Shown here: positions 16,292 through 23,379 of the stretch, one piece after another
Position numbering within the stretch: position 1 is the stretch's first letter
Layout of the letters: every line of letters starts with the position of its first letter
Assembly: GCA_000402355.1 (NCBI GenBank)
Contig: AQRS01000040.1
Coordinates: 1-50,761, forward strand
Length of the DNA: 50,761 nucleotides
Reading direction: 5' to 3'
From: Candidatus Iainarchaeum andersonii SCGC AAA011-E11
GTDB taxonomy: Archaea > Iainarchaeota > Iainarchaeia > Iainarchaeales > Iainarchaeaceae
The notes under the pieces: model-generated
What the model was told of the DNA's origin: nothing
Databases searched by the model: none
The model's input: only the letters and a program-made list of their open reading frames with translations
Translations under genes and position numbers: made by a program

Positions 16292-17061
16292 CCATTCACT
16301 TCCAAAACCTTTATTCCGTTTTCGCGCAGCAGGCCCGTGTACCCTTTTTCTTCGAGCTGCTCCGCGAGTTCCATTCCGCCTGATGTGATTATTTTTCCAG
16401 CGTGCATCACGTGCACCTTGTCGGGCTTCAGGTGGGTGAGTATCCTTTTGTAGTGCGTCACGACCAGCGCCCCAAAATCCTTTCCCTTCATTTCGTTCAC
16501 GGTTTTTGAAACAAGCTTCAGCGAGTCGATGTCCAACCCTGAATCCGTTTCATCGAGTATGGCTATTTTTGGCTTGAGCATGAGCATCTGGAGTATTTCG
16601 GCGCGCTTTTTTTCCCCGCCCGAAAACCCGACGTTGAGTTCGCGGTCCATAACGTCTTCCTTGATTTCGAGTTTTTGTGATGCCTCTTTCAGCATCTGCC
16701 TGAATTTCACGACGCTTATGGCTTCGAGCGGGTGGTTTGCCTTGTATGCCGCGTGCAGAAACCTGCTGAATGAAAGCCCCGGGATTTCGAAAGGGTACTG
16801 GAAAGAAAGGAACAAACCAAGGCGTGCGCGTTCCTCGGGCGGCATTGCGAGAATGCTTTTTCCGTTGAATAATATGTCCCCCTTTGTGACCTTGTAGGTG
16901 GGGTTTCCCATTATGACGTTCGAGAGCGTGCTCTTTCCAGAGCCATTTGGGCCCATGATTGCGTGGACTTCGCCCTGCCTCATGGCCAGGTTTACGCCTT
17001 GGAGTATTTCTTTTCCTTCAACGCTTGCGTGTAGCCCTTTTATTTCGAGTGTGCCTTGCAT
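16288..17061 (-). CDS. sufC: SufC, ATPase of the SUF machinery
   Basis: A 257-residue ABC-type ATPase that drives conformational change in SufBCD. Walker A GPNGSGKS (37-44), signature FSGGEKKR (146-153), Walker B ILDE (168-171) followed by TDSGLD, and switch histidine in VVTHYKR are all visible; the SGGEKKRAEILQM form is diagnostic for SufC. First structural gene of the operon. The candidate TATA box (TGCTATAATTC, about 17077-17086) overlaps the end of repeat element B1. Confidence 0.96.
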   Translation of the reverse strand: MQGTLEIKGLHASVEGKEILQGVNLAMRQGEVHAIMGPNGSGKSTLSNVIMGNPTYKVTKGDILFNGKSILAMPPEERARLGLFLSFQYPFEIPGLSFSRFLHAAYKANHPLEAISVVKFRQMLKEASQKLEIKEDVMDRELNVGFSGGEKKRAEILQMLMLKPKIAILDETDSGLDIDSLKLVSKTVNEMKGKDFGALVVTHYKRILTHLKPDKVHVMHAGKIITSGGMELAEQLEEKGYTGLLRENGIKVLEVNG

Positions 17062-17080
17062 GGTTTCATCCTTTAAGAAT

Positions 17081-17173
17081 TATAGCAGGCCAACAAAATA
17101 TTTCAGCAATATTTCAGGGTCTGCCATCTAGCAAACCGAGCCATATGCCGAAAAACTTTCATTGTTTGCTATA
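17081..17173. repeat. Family B element copy 1, in the suf promoter region
   Basis: A 93-bp element bounded by TATAGCAGGC and GTTTGCTATA (imperfect terminal inverted repeats). The left part CCAACAAAATATTTC, the middle GGTCTGCCATCTAGC and the right part ATGCCGAAAAACTTTC all recur in order in the copy at 23158-23294. It fills the gap between the regulator gene and sufC. Confidence 0.75.
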
Positions 17174-17182
17174 AAATAAAAT

Positions 17183-17518
17183 TCAGAGCGCCACTCTTCG
17201 GACGCCGTTTTTTTCCATCATTTCGTAAGGCGCATCAAATTCCTTGCAGACCACACAGAGGCCGTCAAAGCCCTTGTCGGATTCCATCATTATGTCGGCC
17301 ATCTTCTTGATTTTCCTGAGGTCGCTGTCATTGAAGCTGTAGTTTCCTCCGCGCTTCGCCTTGAGGTACTGGCACACCGCGGCCTCGGTAAGGCCGAGTT
17401 TTTTCGAGACTATTTTGCGCGTAACCCGCTTTTCGGTTACAAGGTATTTCGTTATTTCCCGCCTCACGGCAGGCAGCACATGCCAGCTTATGATTTCGCA
17501 CGGAAATGTCAAGCCCAT
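17183..17518 (-). CDS. HTH transcriptional regulator (COG2522-like), candidate SUF regulator
   Basis: A 111-residue DNA-binding protein. Residues 12-57 hold the archaeal pattern LPAVRREITKYLV...TEAAVCQYLKAKRGG, a helix-turn-helix of the COG2522 type. Four cysteines stand out: C7 in the N-terminal PCE motif, C49 inside the recognition helix, and C88/C91 in a CxxC. They could bind a metal or Fe-S cluster, which would suit its position directly upstream of the suf genes, but that is inference. The ATG at 17518 is preferred over GTG at 17527. An inverted repeat at 17531-17544 lies in its own promoter, suggesting autoregulation. Confidence 0.8.
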   Translation of the reverse strand: MGLTFPCEIISWHVLPAVRREITKYLVTEKRVTRKIVSKKLGLTEAAVCQYLKAKRGGNYSFNDSDLRKIKKMADIMMESDKGFDGLCVVCKEFDAPYEMMEKNGVRRVAL

Positions 17519-17530
17519 TAATACCACTAA

Positions 17531-17544
17531 TTAACAATCGTTAA
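17531..17544. promoter_or_regulatory. Candidate operator of the HTH regulator
   Basis: TTAAC (17531-17535) and GTTAA (17540-17544) form an inverted repeat between the TATA-like CTTTAAAAAG (about 17550-17559) and the start codon at 17518. The position fits a repressor site. Short palindromes arise by chance in A/T-rich DNA, so confidence is modest. Confidence 0.35.
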
Positions 17545-17649
17545 GATTCTTTTTAAAGCTTTCGGGTCAATGGCCCTTCTTCTATTCCGGCCCTTTTCCT
17601 TGGGTTGGGGCGTTTTCGTTTTAAAGCTTTCGCGGTTTGTTCTGTGGAG

Positions 17650-18306
17650 ATGAGCAAACTCAAGGAAATGAAGAAACAGAAGGAGCAGGCCGAGGGCGGG
17701 GGCATGCTCTACACCATTCTCGCGGTTCTTGTTGTGGTTGCGGGCATTGCGGTTGTAGCGCTTTTCCTGCTCAATCCGAGGCCTTCGATTGACCTTGCAA
17801 AGCTCGAGGCAGGCGGCCAAACCCGCGGAAATGAAAACGCGAAGGTCAGCATTGTGGAGTTTTCGGATTTCCAATGCCCTGCCTGTGGCCAGGCCTATCC
17901 TGCTGTTGAGCGGGCATTTTCGCAATACTCTGATAAAGTGAAGTTCACTTACAGGCACTTTCCATTGAGCTCTTTGCACCCTTACGCGCAGAAGGCTGCG
18001 GAGGCCTCTGAATGCGCCTCCGAGCAGCGGAAGTTCTGGGAAATGTACGACAAGCTGTTCCAGAACCAACAGAACCTGAAAATCAGCGACCTCAAGCAGT
18101 ACGCTACCGATATCGGACTTGATTCCGCGCAGTTCAATTCCTGCCTCGATACCGGCAAGTACGCTTCAAAAGTCGCTTCCGATTATTCTTTCGCGCTTTC
18201 CATAGGCCTGAATTCAACCCCCACTTTTTTCATCAACGGCGAGAAGTATGCGTCAGTCATGAGTTTTGACCAACTGAAGGCTCTTATTGACGCGAAGCTC
18301 GGCTGA
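17650..18306 (+). CDS. Membrane-anchored DsbA-like thiol oxidoreductase 1
   Basis: A 218-residue protein: basic cytoplasmic N-terminus (1-18), one transmembrane anchor (about 19-41), then an extracytoplasmic DsbA/thioredoxin-fold domain. The active site is CPAC (76-79) in the EFSDFQCPACG context and the cis-proline loop is STPTFFING. It probably forms or shuffles disulfides in exported proteins. The ATG at 17650 is chosen because it places the anchor correctly; TATA-like GTTTTAAAGC lies about 25 bases upstream. A paralog follows at 18456, suggesting tandem duplication. Confidence 0.9.
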   Translation: MSKLKEMKKQKEQAEGGGMLYTILAVLVVVAGIAVVALFLLNPRPSIDLAKLEAGGQTRGNENAKVSIVEFSDFQCPACGQAYPAVERAFSQYSDKVKFTYRHFPLSSLHPYAQKAAEASECASEQRKFWEMYDKLFQNQQNLKISDLKQYATDIGLDSAQFNSCLDTGKYASKVASDYSFALSIGLNSTPTFFINGEKYASVMSFDQLKALIDAKLG

Positions 18307-18406
18307 ATGCGTTATTGGTCAGGCTAACCAAATGCTTGGTTTTAAATACCTTTCAGTAAGGGATTAATGGGTTCGAAGGAAAGGATTAAAAACCCCGGAA
18401 ACCCAT

Positions 18407-18448
18407 ATTATATAACATATTCATGTTAATTAGTTAAAACAAGGAGGT
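18407..18448 (+). promoter_or_regulatory. TATA box and strong Shine-Dalgarno site of the second DsbA gene
   Basis: ATTATATAAC at 18407-18416 is a good archaeal TATA box. AAGGAGGT at 18441-18448 lies seven bases before a TTG at 18456. That near-perfect ribosome site supports TTG as the real start even though an in-frame ATG follows at 18468. Confidence 0.65.
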
Positions 18449-18455
18449 TTTTTGT

Positions 18456-19211
18456 TTGGAACAAAACATGTATCTGCCTTTGAGTATCTTGGTTTCCACG
18501 CTTATACTCTCAGGAACGCTTTTTTTCGTGGGTGCTGACGTGAGCAAAAGCATGACTGGCTTTGTGACAGCAGTCCAGGATTCTGGTCTTGCTGCGGGCA
18601 GCGGTTCAGGTAATAATGCGCCTTCAGGAGACGCCGGAAATGCCGCGCCACAGGCACAGCCGACTCCAACGCCTTCTCCTACAATAGACATGAAGACCCT
18701 GGCTGACGACGACCCTGTTGAAGGCAATGCGAACGCACCGGTCACAATCATAGAGTTTTCGGATTTCCAGTGCCCGTTCTGCGAAAGGTTCTATACCGGC
18801 ACTCTTTCACAGATTAGGAAGGACTATATTGACACGGGAAAAGTCAAGCTCATTTACAGGGATTTCCCTTTGAACTTCCACCCTGAAGCGCAGAAGGCTG
18901 CCGAGGCCGCGGGATGCGCCGAGGAACAAGGAAAATTCTGGGAGTATCACGATAAGATTTTCCAGAACCAAGCCGCTTTGGGCGTTGCTTCAGAAAAGCA
19001 GTGGGCCAAGGATTTGGGCCTTGATACGGCAAAGTTCAACCAGTGCCTTGATTCCGGTTCAAGGAATTCTGAGATAAGCAAGGACCTCAGCGACGGCCAG
19101 AATGCGGGCATTTCAGGAACGCCTACGTTCTTCATCAACGGCCAGAAAGTTGTCGGGGCGCAGCCTTACTCGGTGTTCCAGCAGATAATCGACGCAGAAC
19201 TCGCTGGGTAA
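18456..19211 (+). CDS. Membrane-anchored DsbA-like thiol oxidoreductase 2
   Basis: A 251-residue paralog of the preceding gene. An N-terminal hydrophobic segment (about 6-26) acts as anchor or signal, then a Gly/Ser/Pro-rich linker (about 45-77), then the DsbA fold with active site CPFC (106-109) and cis-proline loop GTPTFFING. Extra cysteines in AAGCAEE and NQCLDSG also occur in the first paralog and may form a second disulfide. Starts at TTG, supported by a strong upstream Shine-Dalgarno site. Confidence 0.9.
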   Translation: MEQNMYLPLSILVSTLILSGTLFFVGADVSKSMTGFVTAVQDSGLAAGSGSGNNAPSGDAGNAAPQAQPTPTPSPTIDMKTLADDDPVEGNANAPVTIIEFSDFQCPFCERFYTGTLSQIRKDYIDTGKVKLIYRDFPLNFHPEAQKAAEAAGCAEEQGKFWEYHDKIFQNQAALGVASEKQWAKDLGLDTAKFNQCLDSGSRNSEISKDLSDGQNAGISGTPTFFINGQKVVGAQPYSVFQQIIDAELAG

Positions 19212-19242
19212 AATCCGCGGGTTTTTTTCTATTTTTTTAACT
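19212..19242 (+). terminator. T-rich terminator after the DsbA genes
   Basis: After the stop codon come two oligo-T runs (seven and seven T) within 25 bases, the usual archaeal termination signal. No stable hairpin is needed or seen. Confidence 0.4.
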
Positions 19243-19322
19243 CTCTTCCTTCGCGTAAGTCCGTTTTTTTCTTTCGGCAAAGTCTTTTTATTTTCAGCGT
19301 GCCTTAATTCGATTGGTTTCAA

Positions 19323-19559
19323 ATGCAGCAAGTGACCATTTACTCGACCCCTACATGTGTTTACTGCGGGATGGCGAAAAAGTTTTTTGCCGAGCACAAT
19401 GTCAAGTACAATGAATACAATGTTTCCGAGGACTCAGGCAAGGCCGAGGAAATGATCTGGAAGAGCGGCCAGAGCGGCGTCCCGGTAATTGAAATCGGGA
19501 AAAAAGTCATTGTGGGCTTCGACAAGCAAGCGATTAAAGAGGCTTTGCGCCTAAAGTGA
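19323..19559 (+). CDS. Glutaredoxin/NrdH-like redoxin
   Basis: A 78-residue thioredoxin-fold protein, typical in length for a glutaredoxin. The active site is CVYC (12-15, in TPTCVYCGMAKKFF), and the cis-proline GVPVIEIG and C-terminal VIVGFDKQ complete the fold. It is followed 10 bases later by thioredoxin reductase, the arrangement expected for an NrdH/thioredoxin-like protein reduced by TrxB rather than by glutathione. Confidence 0.9.
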   Translation: MQQVTIYSTPTCVYCGMAKKFFAEHNVKYNEYNVSEDSGKAEEMIWKSGQSGVPVIEIGKKVIVGFDKQAIKEALRLK

Positions 19560-19569
19560 AGTGTTGCGC

Positions 19570-20499
19570 ATGGAAAAATATGACTTGATAATAATCGGCG
19601 CGGGTTCCGCCGGTCTTCCTGCCGCGGTTTACGCTGCGCGCTTCAGGCTTAAAACCCTTGTCATTGGAGAAATTGTCGGGGGCACAATAATCAATACGCA
19701 CATAGTTGAAAACTGGCCGGGCGTTGTTTCAATTACGGGCTGGGATTTGATGGAGACCCTGAAGGCGCATGTGAAAGCGAATGAAGTGCAGATTGTTGAT
19801 GCAAAAGTCACTGATGTAGAGAGGAAAGGCAAGCTCAGGTTCATTGTCAGGACAAAGGCCAAGGATTATTCCGCCAGAACAATTTTGTTTGCCACCGGAA
19901 CTGCCAGAAAAAGGCTAGATGTTCCCGGTGAAAAAGAATTCGAGAACAAGGGCGTTTCATATTGCGCGGTTTGTGACGGCGCATTTTTCAAAAATAAGGT
20001 TGTCGGAGTTGTTGGGGGATCTGACAGCGCGGCAAAGGAAGCGCTTTTCCTTTCCGAGCATGCTTCAAAAGTTTACATCATTTACAGGGGCGACAAAATA
20101 AGGCCCGAGCCTATAAACGGCGAGCGTGTCCAGAGGGCCAAAAAAATCGAGGTCATTACAAAGAAAAATGTTTCGGAGATTTTTGGCGAAAAGAGCGTCA
20201 AGGGAGTGAAGTTCAGGGAAGGCGGCTCGCTTGCGATGGATGGTGTCTTCATTGAAATCGGCGCAACCCCGAATTCAGAGCTCGCGAAAAAGCTCGGAGT
20301 GAAGGTCAATAAAATCGAGGAAATAATAATTGATGAATCCTCAAAAACAAACGTGGGCGGAATTTTTGCCGCGGGTGATGTATGCAACAGGCACTTCAAG
20401 CAGGCAATCACCGGCGCCGCTGAAGGTGTTATTGCCGCGTTTTCGGCTTACGAGTTCATAAACAATAATTCTGCAAGCTTGGGCTTGGAACAGAACTAG
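19570..20499 (+). CDS. trxB: Thioredoxin reductase (NADPH/FAD)
   Basis: A 309-residue flavoprotein that passes electrons from NAD(P)H to a small redoxin. The FAD site IIIGAGSAGLPAAVYAAR opens the protein, the redox-active CAVC is at 132-135, the nucleotide-binding GVVGGSDSAAKEA follows, and the C-terminal FAD motif reads GGIFAAGDVCN. I start at the ATG at 19570, which gives the usual short N-terminus; a GTG lies at 19561. It very likely reduces the glutaredoxin-like protein encoded just upstream. Confidence 0.95.
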   Translation: MEKYDLIIIGAGSAGLPAAVYAARFRLKTLVIGEIVGGTIINTHIVENWPGVVSITGWDLMETLKAHVKANEVQIVDAKVTDVERKGKLRFIVRTKAKDYSARTILFATGTARKRLDVPGEKEFENKGVSYCAVCDGAFFKNKVVGVVGGSDSAAKEALFLSEHASKVYIIYRGDKIRPEPINGERVQRAKKIEVITKKNVSEIFGEKSVKGVKFREGGSLAMDGVFIEIGATPNSELAKKLGVKVNKIEEIIIDESSKTNVGGIFAAGDVCNRHFKQAITGAAEGVIAAFSAYEFINNNSASLGLEQN

Positions 20500-20508
20500 G
20501 GATTCACT

Positions 20509-21690
20509 TTGGACAACGATGTGCTGAAGCTTCATTCGAAGCTTAAGGGAAAGCTTTCCATAAATTCCAAAATAAAAATAAAAACCATGAAGGACCTGAG
20601 CCTCGCTTATACTCCGGGTGTTGCGGCGCCGTGCATGGAAATAGCTTTGCATCCTGAAAAGGTTTACGAGTACACGATGAAGGGCAACACTGTAGCCATA
20701 ATCACTGACGGTTCCGCCGTTCTGGGCCTTGGCGATATCGGGGCCGAGGCTTCTTTGCCCGTAATGGAGGGCAAGGCGCTTCTCATGAAGGAGTTCGCGG
20801 GAATCGATTCTTTTCCGATTGCATTGAAGCTCCGTGATGTGAATGATATTGTTTCCGCTGTAAAATCCATTTCCCCTGTTTTCGGTGCCATAAACTTAGA
20901 GGACATTTCAGCGCCGCGCTGTTTCGAAATCGGCGAGCAGCTTGAGAATCTCGGGATTCCGGTTATGCATGATGATCAGCACGGCACGGCAACGGTTCTT
21001 CTTGCGGCCCTAATTAATTCTTTGAAGGTTGTCGGAAAGGAAATAGAAGAGGTAAAAGTTGTGATAAGCGGTTCGGGGGCAGCCGGAATTGCGGTTGCGC
21101 GCCTTTTGCGGTGCATGGGTTATGATGAAACTGTTTGCCGCCGCGTCAAGGAAATAATCCTGGTTGACAGCGAGGGAATAATTTACGAGGGCAGGCCGGG
21201 CCTGAACAGGTACAAGCAGGAAATGGCTTTGTTTACCAACCGCGAAAAGAAAAAAGGCTCATTGAAAGACGCTTTAGCCGGTGCGGATGTTTTCATCGGT
21301 GTGAGCAAAGGCAATATTCTTGACAAGTCCGCAATAAAAAGCATGGCTCCAAAAGCCATTGTTTTTCCAATGGCGAACCCTGTTCCTGAAATAATGCCGC
21401 AGGACGCCGTTGCTGCGGGTGCCGCAATAGTCGGCACTGGGCGCAGCGACTTTCCCAATCAAGTGAATAATGTGCTTGCCTTTCCCGGAATATTTCGGGG
21501 CGCGCTGGATTCAAAAGCCACGAAAATAACGCCCTCAATGCGCATTGCAGCCGCCCATGCGCTTGCTTCCTGCGTGAAAAAGCCTTCGGCCAACAATATT
21601 CTTCCCAAGGCGCTTGACAAGAGCGTTGTTCCGAAAATTGCGAAGGCGGTTGCCGCCATGGCAGTCAAGGAAGGGGTAGTAAGAAAATGA
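20509..21690 (+). CDS. NAD(P)-dependent malic enzyme (oxaloacetate-decarboxylating)
   Basis: A 393-residue enzyme that oxidatively decarboxylates malate to pyruvate. Short-form malic enzyme signatures include LAYTPGVAAPC, ITDGSAVLGLGDIG, LEDISAPRCFEIG and the metal-site HDDQHGTATV, plus the dinucleotide site VISGSGAAGIA and PMANPVPEI. The length suits the minimal bacterial/archaeal type without a phosphotransacetylase tail. The start is a TTG at 20509, since no ATG occurs near the conserved N-terminus. Cofactor preference cannot be read directly. Confidence 0.93.
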   Translation: MDNDVLKLHSKLKGKLSINSKIKIKTMKDLSLAYTPGVAAPCMEIALHPEKVYEYTMKGNTVAIITDGSAVLGLGDIGAEASLPVMEGKALLMKEFAGIDSFPIALKLRDVNDIVSAVKSISPVFGAINLEDISAPRCFEIGEQLENLGIPVMHDDQHGTATVLLAALINSLKVVGKEIEEVKVVISGSGAAGIAVARLLRCMGYDETVCRRVKEIILVDSEGIIYEGRPGLNRYKQEMALFTNREKKKGSLKDALAGADVFIGVSKGNILDKSAIKSMAPKAIVFPMANPVPEIMPQDAVAAGAAIVGTGRSDFPNQVNNVLAFPGIFRGALDSKATKITPSMRIAAAHALASCVKKPSANNILPKALDKSVVPKIAKAVAAMAVKEGVVRK

Positions 21691-21730
21691 TTGAACTTAT
21701 GGCGCGCGTCGAAATGCGCGTGGTGAGGAA

Positions 21731-22099
21731 ATGAAATCCATCGCAATTATCGGCGCCTCGAATCACAGGGAAAAATTCAGCAACAAGTGCGTGCGCGCCT
21801 ACACAAAGCTGGGTTGGAAAGTTTTTCCCGTGAATCCAAATGAAGAGGAAATCGAGGGGATAAAGTGCTACACTTCAATAAAAAACGTTCCCCAGAAAAC
21901 AGACCTTGTTTCAATTTACATTCCATCGCAGGTAACAATGGGCCTCATTCCCGAGCTTAAAGGCACAAGGGTTTCCGAAGTTATCCTTAATCCTGGTGCG
22001 GAATCGGATGAGCTCATCGCGGAGCTGAAGAAAAACGGCATAAAGCCATTGATGGTTTGCAGCATCCGGATGCAGGGCCTTTCTCCGGACGATTTTTAG
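21731..22099 (+). CDS. CoA-binding domain protein (YccU-like)
   Basis: A 122-residue Rossmann-fold protein of the CoA_binding_2 family. The N-terminal IAIIGASNHREKFSNK and the central GWKVFPVNPNEEEIEG are characteristic; the C-terminal VILNPGAESDEL is also conserved. These proteins bind CoA in vitro in some bacteria, but the physiological role is unknown. It follows malic enzyme by about 40 bases and may be co-transcribed. Confidence 0.85.
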   Translation: MKSIAIIGASNHREKFSNKCVRAYTKLGWKVFPVNPNEEEIEGIKCYTSIKNVPQKTDLVSIYIPSQVTMGLIPELKGTRVSEVILNPGAESDELIAELKKNGIKPLMVCSIRMQGLSPDDF

Positions 22100-22142
22100 C
22101 GCTTGCGCACAATTAAAGCGTTTCCCGCATCTTTTATTATTC

Positions 22143-23156
22143 ATGAAGCAGAGTTTTGGCTCGGGCAAAACTATTTTTGAAGCCCTTGAATCCGCGGCGT
22201 CAGGCTTGGGGTTCACAACTTTTTTTGTGGGCATAACCGCAAAAGACCAACTTGCCAAAGTTGAGGCAAGGGAAAGCATTTCCTCTTTCCTTGAACAGAA
22301 GTTCGGCGCAAAAAAAGGCTCTTCGGAAAGCCACGACCTGCACGTGCTTGTCGACCTTGAAAAAAAATCCGTCGAGGCAACACCTTCAAGCGTTTTCGTC
22401 GAGGGCTTTTACAGCAAATATGAAAGGGGGATTGCGCAGACTTTCCACTATTGCTTCAAGTGCAAAGGAAGAGGGTGCGCATTCTGCTCTTTCTCCGGGA
22501 AGCTTTCCAAGGATTCAGTGCAGGAACTTCTTGAAAAATTTTTCCTGCCTGCCTTCGAATCTAAAGAATCCAGGTTTCACGGGTGCGGTCGCGAGGACGC
22601 GGATGTTCTTATGCTTGGAAACGGCAGGCCGTTTGTGATTGAGGTTGTTTCTCCGAAAAAGCGCTCCGTAGAGCTGAAACTCCTTGAATCAGAAATAAAT
22701 TCCGCTTTTGAAGGAAGGATTGCCGTGCACGGCCTCGGGTTTTGCGGAAAGGGTAAAATAGTTTTTTTCAAGAGTGCGGTGTTCGAAAAAATTTATTGCG
22801 CGCACTGTGAATCCGCTTCGCCTATTCCAAAAGAAAAAATTCTCGGGCTTGCGGGAAAAAAGTTCGATGTTTTGCAGTTCACCCCCGAGCGCGTTGAGAA
22901 GAGGCGCGCATTAATGGAGCGAAAAAAATACGCTGAAATAAGGCGGGTTCCGGCCGTTGCTGCGCACCGCTTTGATTTGGTTGTGCTTGCTTCCCATGGA
23001 ATGTACGTGAAGGAATTCGTTTCGGGCGATTCAGGAAGGACCAGGCCGAGCATTTCGTCTTTGCTCGGAGCCGAATGCATCTGTGCCGCGCTTGATGTGC
23101 TTGAAATAATATCGAAAGACATTAATTGTGAAACTTTTTCAAATGTCTTTCGATAG
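22143..23156 (+). CDS. pus10: tRNA pseudouridine synthase Pus10, with a repeat-derived C-terminus
   Basis: Makes pseudouridine 54 and 55 in archaeal tRNA. The 337-residue protein has zinc-type cysteines CFKCKGRGCAFC (104-115), the catalytic block HGCGREDADVLMLGNGRPF (146-164), and late KYAEIRRVPAVAAHRFDL and SGDSGRTRPSISSLLG motifs. The family normally ends near LDVLEI; here the last 14 or so codons and the TAG stop lie inside palindrome A1 (23110-23155), so the repeat has replaced or extended the natural end. A conserved cytosolic RNA-modification enzyme; the call is firm. Confidence 0.95.
   Translation: MKQSFGSGKTIFEALESAASGLGFTTFFVGITAKDQLAKVEARESISSFLEQKFGAKKGSSESHDLHVLVDLEKKSVEATPSSVFVEGFYSKYERGIAQTFHYCFKCKGRGCAFCSFSGKLSKDSVQELLEKFFLPAFESKESRFHGCGREDADVLMLGNGRPFVIEVVSPKKRSVELKLLESEINSAFEGRIAVHGLGFCGKGKIVFFKSAVFEKIYCAHCESASPIPKEKILGLAGKKFDVLQFTPERVEKRRALMERKKYAEIRRVPAVAAHRFDLVVLASHGMYVKEFVSGDSGRTRPSISSLLGAECICAALDVLEIISKDINCETFSNVFR
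23110..23155. repeat. Palindrome A1 (A/C family)
   Basis: A perfect 14-bp inverted repeat, TATCGAAAGACATT (23110-23123) and AATGTCTTTCGATA (23142-23155), around an 18-nt loop. Nearly the same 45-46 bp unit occurs at 30608 and, with a few changes, inverted at 38322. The left arm and loop are coding for the end of Pus10. Confidence 0.85.
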
Positions 23157-23157
23157 C

Positions 23158-23294
23158 TATAACAGACCAATAAAATATTTCGGCGACATTTTTGGTCTGC
23201 TATCTAGCACCTGATGCCCAAGGGCATTAGGCCTCGCACCCTACGGGCGGAAGGAACCACGTTAAAATGCCGAAAAACTTTCTGGTTTGCTATA
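23158..23294. repeat. Family B element copy 2, nested between palindromes A1 and C1
   Basis: Starts TATAACAGACCAATAAAATATTTC and ends GTTTGCTATA. It shares with copy 1 (17081-17173) the left end, the central GGTCTGCTATCTAGC and the right ATGCCGAAAAACTTTC, but carries about 45 extra bases (roughly 23210-23264) with GC-rich sequence including GATGCCC/GGGCATT. At 30652-30655 A and C are joined directly, so this copy appears inserted between them. Confidence 0.72.
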
Positions 23295-23334
23295 TCAAAG
23301 GACAATTTTGTAGCCATATTTTTGTCCTTTGATA
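23293..23334. repeat. Palindrome C1 (A/C family)
   Basis: A perfect 13-bp inverted repeat, TATCAAAGGACAA (23293-23305) and TTGTCCTTTGATA (23322-23334), with a 16-nt loop. It recurs at 30655-30697. The arms are related to those of palindrome A (TATCRAARGACA consensus). Confidence 0.83.
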
Positions 23335-23379
23335 TAATTATTTGAATTTTGGAGAATGGGGCAAGCGCTTTTTTTGCGC

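Noticed and set aside
18367..18400. GGGTTCGAA considered as a tRNA T-arm
   Set aside because: No matching stem, acceptor or anticodon arm nearby.
21687..21734. A 15-codon frame between malic enzyme and the CoA-binding gene, overlapping both with ATGA junctions
   Set aside because: Too short and without its own ribosome site or promoter; the overlaps can arise by chance.
23209..23264. GC-rich segment with GATGCCC/GGGCATT pairing between repeats, considered as an RNA gene
   Set aside because: It is internal to element B2 and absent from B1; no tRNA or known RNA fold.
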